Source: Streptomyces mayonensis
Lineage (GTDB): Bacteria; Actinomycetota; Actinomycetes; Streptomycetales; Streptomycetaceae
Assembly (NCBI RefSeq): GCF_018982965.1
Contig: NZ_JACBYP010000001.1
Location: forward strand, 124,001 to 188,000
Direction of reading: 5' to 3'
DNA length: 64,000 nt
Shown here: positions 61,124 through 64,000 of the stretch, in pieces
How the letters are laid out: each line of letters starts with the position of its first letter
How positions within the stretch are numbered: position 1 is the stretch's first letter
Notes under the pieces: model-generated
Databases searched by the model: none
What the model saw: only the letters and a program-made list of their open reading frames with translations
What the model was told of the DNA's origin: nothing
Position numbers and translations under genes: made by a program

Positions 61124-62082
61124 CGCCCCAGCACGGCCTCCCGTGCAGCCCGCGCCCAGATGGCCTGTTGGCGCAAGGTGAACCCCATCCTGTTCCAGTG
61201 GAACAGGACGTGACGGGCGAGGACGGCACGCTTGCCGATCTTGAGTGTCCCGTTCACCGTGGCATTTGCCAGTGCCCGCCCCCTGCCTTCTAGCCCTTCG
61301 AACCAGGGCTGCACGAAGACAAGGGACCCAGATTCAATCAGGGGGCGGGCGTCGGTGAGGAGGAGGCGTCGCATGGGGGCGGTCATGGCGTTTACCTGCT
61401 CTGGGTCCACATCGTCGGGCAGGGGGCGGTGTTGTTCCACCCGGCCCCAGACGTCGCCCTGTTCGCCCCACTCCAAGCGGGCGGCCCGCAGCATGAGTGC
61501 CATGCCCATCAGGGAGACGGCCTTGGCGTCCCACCCCTTTCGGCTGTCGGGTTCTGTGTGCAGGTAGTCGAGTACGCCGACGCTGTCGGTGTGGAACAGT
61601 GCGTGCGCGAGGTCCATCCCTTCCGGTCCGCCGAACGCGATAGCTTCCGGCTCGTACGGTGTGTAGCGCCAGCCGGTGGTCACTCCCCAGGAGCGGGAGC
61701 TGTCGAGAGCGTCGGTGACGCAGGCGACGGCGTCCTCGGCGGTCGCACCATCGGCGGTGTGGAACCGCAGCCGCCAGTGGGGGTTCTTGCGTACGAACCA
61801 CCAGGAGGCGACGGGCCCGGCCTGCAGCGCCGGGAGGAGGTGAGAGCGGAAGGAGCGGTGGGCGGTGGGGTAGTCGGCGAACCGGATCTCGGCCTGCTGC
61901 CACCGCGTCGGCTCGATATCCAACGCGGCCCGGCCTGCGGCCCTGTACCGGTCGATCGCGCTGCGCAGGAACGCGGCGGTGACACCGGCATGGCGGGCGC
62001 TGTCCTGGAGGGGCGCGCCGCCGAGCACGGCCAGGACTGAGTCCTCGATGCGGTGCACTGGTCTCACACCAGCAACAGGCAT
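61120..62082 (-). CDS. stand-alone thiopeptide-type (SpaB_C) bacteriocin biosynthesis protein
   Basis: The 320-residue protein resembles the glutamate-elimination (SpaB_C) domain of lanthipeptide dehydratases: SWWFVRKNPHWRLRFHTADG (about 93-112), RYTPYEPEAIAFGGPEGMDLAH (abbreviated, about 148-170), HFDSVGVL-type DSVGVLDYL and HVLFHWNRMGF (about 295). Stand-alone versions act in split dehydratases, and relatives make thiopeptide pyridine rings. The LanB gene nearby already has such a domain, so this is a second copy. Start is ATG 62082 (GGTGGGA upstream) or GTG 62067, which overlaps the lanC stop. Confidence 0.82.
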   Translation of the reverse strand: MPVAGVRPVHRIEDSVLAVLGGAPLQDSARHAGVTAAFLRSAIDRYRAAGRAALDIEPTRWQQAEIRFADYPTAHRSFRSHLLPALQAGPVASWWFVRKNPHWRLRFHTADGATAEDAVACVTDALDSSRSWGVTTGWRYTPYEPEAIAFGGPEGMDLAHALFHTDSVGVLDYLHTEPDSRKGWDAKAVSLMGMALMLRAARLEWGEQGDVWGRVEQHRPLPDDVDPEQVNAMTAPMRRLLLTDARPLIESGSLVFVQPWFEGLEGRGRALANATVNGTLKIGKRAVLARHVLFHWNRMGFTLRQQAIWARAAREAVLGR

Positions 62083-63212
62083 GCATCCCACCGCCCTTCG
62101 GGCTCGGTGCCGGATTCGGCGTCCTGGAAGGCGAGCGCAGCCCCGGCACGGCCTTCCAGGAACCCGCCCTCGGTAGGGGCGGGGGCCGTCATGAACCGGT
62201 GTGTCAATAGGGCGATGTGGCCGGTGAATTGGTCGGGCTGGTCGGCGTCCTGGGCAACGCGTTGCACGGTCCGCAGGAGCCCGCCGAATCCGTGACAGAG
62301 GCCCCGGTCGGTGATCGTGTCGAGTTGGACGGGGTCGATGAGGCAGGAGCGCAGAGACCTTTCGGCGATCCGCTTGCGGGCATCGTCGCCCAGGACGATC
62401 GCGGCGAGCTGCTGCGCGCGGACCTGTCCCGGCGTGCCGTAGCACCATGAGGGCGCGATGATGGGGTTCGTGGGTGCGGGCCCGTTCGTGGTGAGCCAGC
62501 GGGGCCAGCGCAGTCCTGCGAAGTTGATGATGCGGATCTCATCGAGCCACCGGCAGATGCGCCGGATGGCGCTCTCGTGGCCGTCCACGGTGACGCCCGC
62601 ACGCATTGCTAAGGCGAGCAGGGCGAGGGGGCCGGTGATGCCGTGGGCGAGTCCGGCGTTCGCGTGGCCGCCGGGGGTGGCCGTCTTGTCACTGCCCGGG
62701 GAGTGCTCCACCCACCATCCGAGCCGTTCCGTGCCGTGGACGGTCAGGGGTTCGGTCAGCCGGACCAGGTACTCCAGGACTTCGCGCAGTGCCGGGCTTT
62801 CGGGATGGCGCAGCAGTAGGAGGGCGCCGATGCCGGTCAGGCCGCGGAACAGGTCGTACTCGGCGAAGGTGGTGCAGTGTCCGGCGTCGATGCGTGCGTG
62901 CGCGGCCGCAGTGCGCTGCTTGGCGTGCTCGGCGACGACGTTGTCGAGCGTGGCGAGGGCGCCGGTGTAACGGTCGGTTCCGTCGGCGGCCAGGTGCAGG
63001 GCGTAGGCCATAGCGGGTGCGCCGAGGAAGAGGTTGGCGTCGTCGCCGGAGATGAGCGGGCCGCTGACGTCTTGCAGGGCTTGGTGCGCGTCTTGCCACG
63101 TGCCGCGCTCGCGCCGTGCCGACTCAATGGCCAGCAGCACGGTGCCGAGGGGCCCGTGGGCGATGGACTGCCGGGTGGACAGTTCGGTCTTGGCGGGCGG
63201 GGCGGTGGTCAC
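62064..63212 (-). CDS. lanC: LanC-like lanthionine cyclase
   Basis: The 382-residue protein has the LanC alpha/alpha-barrel motifs. The zinc ligands are Cys257 (SWCYGTPG), Cys306 and His307 (GLCHGFGG), with GGHANAGLAHGITG (about 178-191) as the first motif. LanC adds Cys thiols to dehydroamino acids to close lanthionine rings. Its start overlaps the LanB stop by 4 nt, which supports a class I lanthipeptide system. Confidence 0.9.
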   Translation of the reverse strand: MTTAPPAKTELSTRQSIAHGPLGTVLLAIESARRERGTWQDAHQALQDVSGPLISGDDANLFLGAPAMAYALHLAADGTDRYTGALATLDNVVAEHAKQRTAAAHARIDAGHCTTFAEYDLFRGLTGIGALLLLRHPESPALREVLEYLVRLTEPLTVHGTERLGWWVEHSPGSDKTATPGGHANAGLAHGITGPLALLALAMRAGVTVDGHESAIRRICRWLDEIRIINFAGLRWPRWLTTNGPAPTNPIIAPSWCYGTPGQVRAQQLAAIVLGDDARKRIAERSLRSCLIDPVQLDTITDRGLCHGFGGLLRTVQRVAQDADQPDQFTGHIALLTHRFMTAPAPTEGGFLEGRAGAALAFQDAESGTEPEGRWDACLLLV

Positions 63213-64000
63213 GAGGTGGCTCCTTGCCTTCGGGACGTCCAGGACAGGGCCGCGGCTCGGGTCAGGCGCCGGCAGACGGCTTCGGCATCGCTGTCGATTC
63301 CGGCGACGCGGTTGTGGTGCATGTGCAGCAGGGACGGCAGGACGCCGGACGGATCGGCCCCGCAGTCGGTGAGGGCCTGGTGGTAGCGATCGATGGCTTC
63401 ACGGCGCCGCTGCCACACGCGCCGTACCTCGTCACCGCCTGCGACATCGGCCAGTGCGCGGCCGGAATGGTCTTCCTCGGTGAGGCGCAGAGCGAGGGCT
63501 TGGACGTCGCGGGGCGCCATCGTGCCTTCACTGCGCGCGAGATGGTGGGCGAGCCAGGTGTGGGCGGCCTCGCAACTGCCAAGGAAGCCGGCGGCGATGT
63601 CCACGAAGGAGGCTGCGGTCACGGCGGGCTGCAGGTCGGCCGACAGGCCGAGGCGCATTTGTGCCAGGGCAGCCGTCGAGTCGGTGGCGAAGTACACCTG
63701 CGCGGCGTCCAGCGCCGCACCGGTGCCGTAGCGGCCGGTTTCCGGCTGGTCGGTGTCCCACTGGATGCGCTGGATCATGCCCTCCTCGCGCAGTTCTGCG
63801 GCCCACGCAGCGACCGTGTGGGCTGCACGGCCGAAGGTGTCTGCGGACGGCAGGTGCAGCCGGATACGCAAGTGCGGGTCGGGGTCGGCGTACCGGATGA
63901 ACCAGGCCCGGTGCGCCGTGTCCAGCTCGCCGAGGAGGCGGGGCAGATGACCGGTCAGCACTTCCGGGGTGCGGTCGGTGCTGCCGTACACCTTCAGGTA
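63209..64000 (-). CDS. lanB: LanB lantibiotic dehydratase, C-terminal part (5' end outside window)
   Basis: The frame is open to the right edge, so the gene continues outside. The visible 263 residues are the SpaB_C elimination domain: HRAWFIRYADPDPHLRIRLH (about 30-50 from the edge), EGMIQRIQWDTDQPETGRYG (abbreviated), and AQVYFATDSTAALAQMRL. In class I lanthipeptides LanB glutamylates Ser/Thr from tRNA-Glu and eliminates to dehydro residues. The large N-terminal glutamylation domain and the precursor gene are presumably beyond the edge. Confidence 0.85.
   Translation of the reverse strand, partial: YLKVYGSTDRTPEVLTGHLPRLLGELDTAHRAWFIRYADPDPHLRIRLHLPSADTFGRAAHTVAAWAAELREEGMIQRIQWDTDQPETGRYGTGAALDAAQVYFATDSTAALAQMRLGLSADLQPAVTAASFVDIAAGFLGSCEAAHTWLAHHLARSEGTMAPRDVQALALRLTEEDHSGRALADVAGGDEVRRVWQRRREAIDRYHQALTDCGADPSGVLPSLLHMHHNRVAGIDSDAEAVCRRLTRAAALSWTSRRQGATS

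Noticed and set aside
1..64000. tRNA, rRNA or CRISPR arrays
   Set aside because: Reading the whole window showed no cloverleaf-like tRNA sequence, rRNA motifs or regularly spaced short repeats; a dedicated scan could still reveal a weak tRNA-like attachment site.

Overview
The window is high-GC DNA with GTG/ATG starts, many 4-nt ATGA/GTGA gene overlaps, and WhiB, ROK, XRE/MmyB and Tat-type signal features. This points to a Streptomyces or close relative. Most of it is accessory genome: about 45 kb of aromatic and plant-glycoside catabolism, then IS debris, a mobilisable element and the edge of a lanthipeptide locus.

Region 1 (1-6041, +) encodes two alpha/beta hydrolases, an extradiol VOC dioxygenase, hydroxyquinol 1,2-dioxygenase, maleylacetate reductase and a flavin monooxygenase. 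This is a hydroxyquinol (ortho-cleavage) route. Region 2 (6234-10667, +) looks like a C-glycoside module: a GPH sugar symporter, a single-chain C-deglycosidase (the usual small and TIM-barrel subunits fused) and a GMC-type FAD oxidase like C-glycoside 3-oxidase. Together these could strip the sugar from plant C-glycosides and pass the aglycone to ring-cleavage enzymes nearby.

Region 3 (10680-24805) fits gallate/tannin or related phenolic-ester use. Two secreted tannase-like esterases flank a ROK regulator and a coupled UbiX / FMN reductase / UbiD decarboxylase operon. An AAHS aromatic-acid transporter follows. A 5-gene operon then encodes a GntR regulator, 4-oxalomesaconate hydratase (GalB type), aldolase (GalC), tautomerase (GalD) and a VOC extradiol dioxygenase. 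Three related GntR-like boxes lie before the second esterase, the transporter and the regulator operon.

Region 4 (25018-36650) has two matched sets of TAXI solute-binding protein, histidine kinase and OmpR response regulator, with no TRAP permease. Between them lie an MHS symporter, an MFS transporter, LigI (2-pyrone-4,6-dicarboxylate hydrolase) and LigJ (a second, unrelated 4-oxalomesaconate hydratase). A shared direct-repeat motif precedes the symporter gene and the ligJ / regulator divergent promoter.

Region 5 (36884-45174) has two TetR regulators, a TetR remnant and a six-gene meta-cleavage operon: VOC dioxygenase, FAH hydrolase, two small membrane proteins, an acyl-CoA synthetase and a large flavin hydroxylase.

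Region 6 (45175-47264) is debris: an NmrA fragment and IS110/ISL3 transposase pieces. Region 7 (47265-52184) has an XRE/MmyB regulator, an IrrE-type metallopeptidase with a DUF6545-type membrane partner, an amidohydrolase and a double-HTH regulator. Region 8 (52724-59500) carries mobilisation and replication genes: a replication-like protein, a DnaC-like ATPase, WhiB, a DUF2637 protein, MobC and a relaxase. A 23-bp inverted repeat (candidate oriT) lies at the start of mobC. No integrase is seen. Region 9 (60367-64000) has a secreted SH3 protein and, on the minus strand, LanB (partial), LanC, a stand-alone SpaB_C-type protein and a small unknown protein. No tRNA, rRNA or CRISPR array was recognised.
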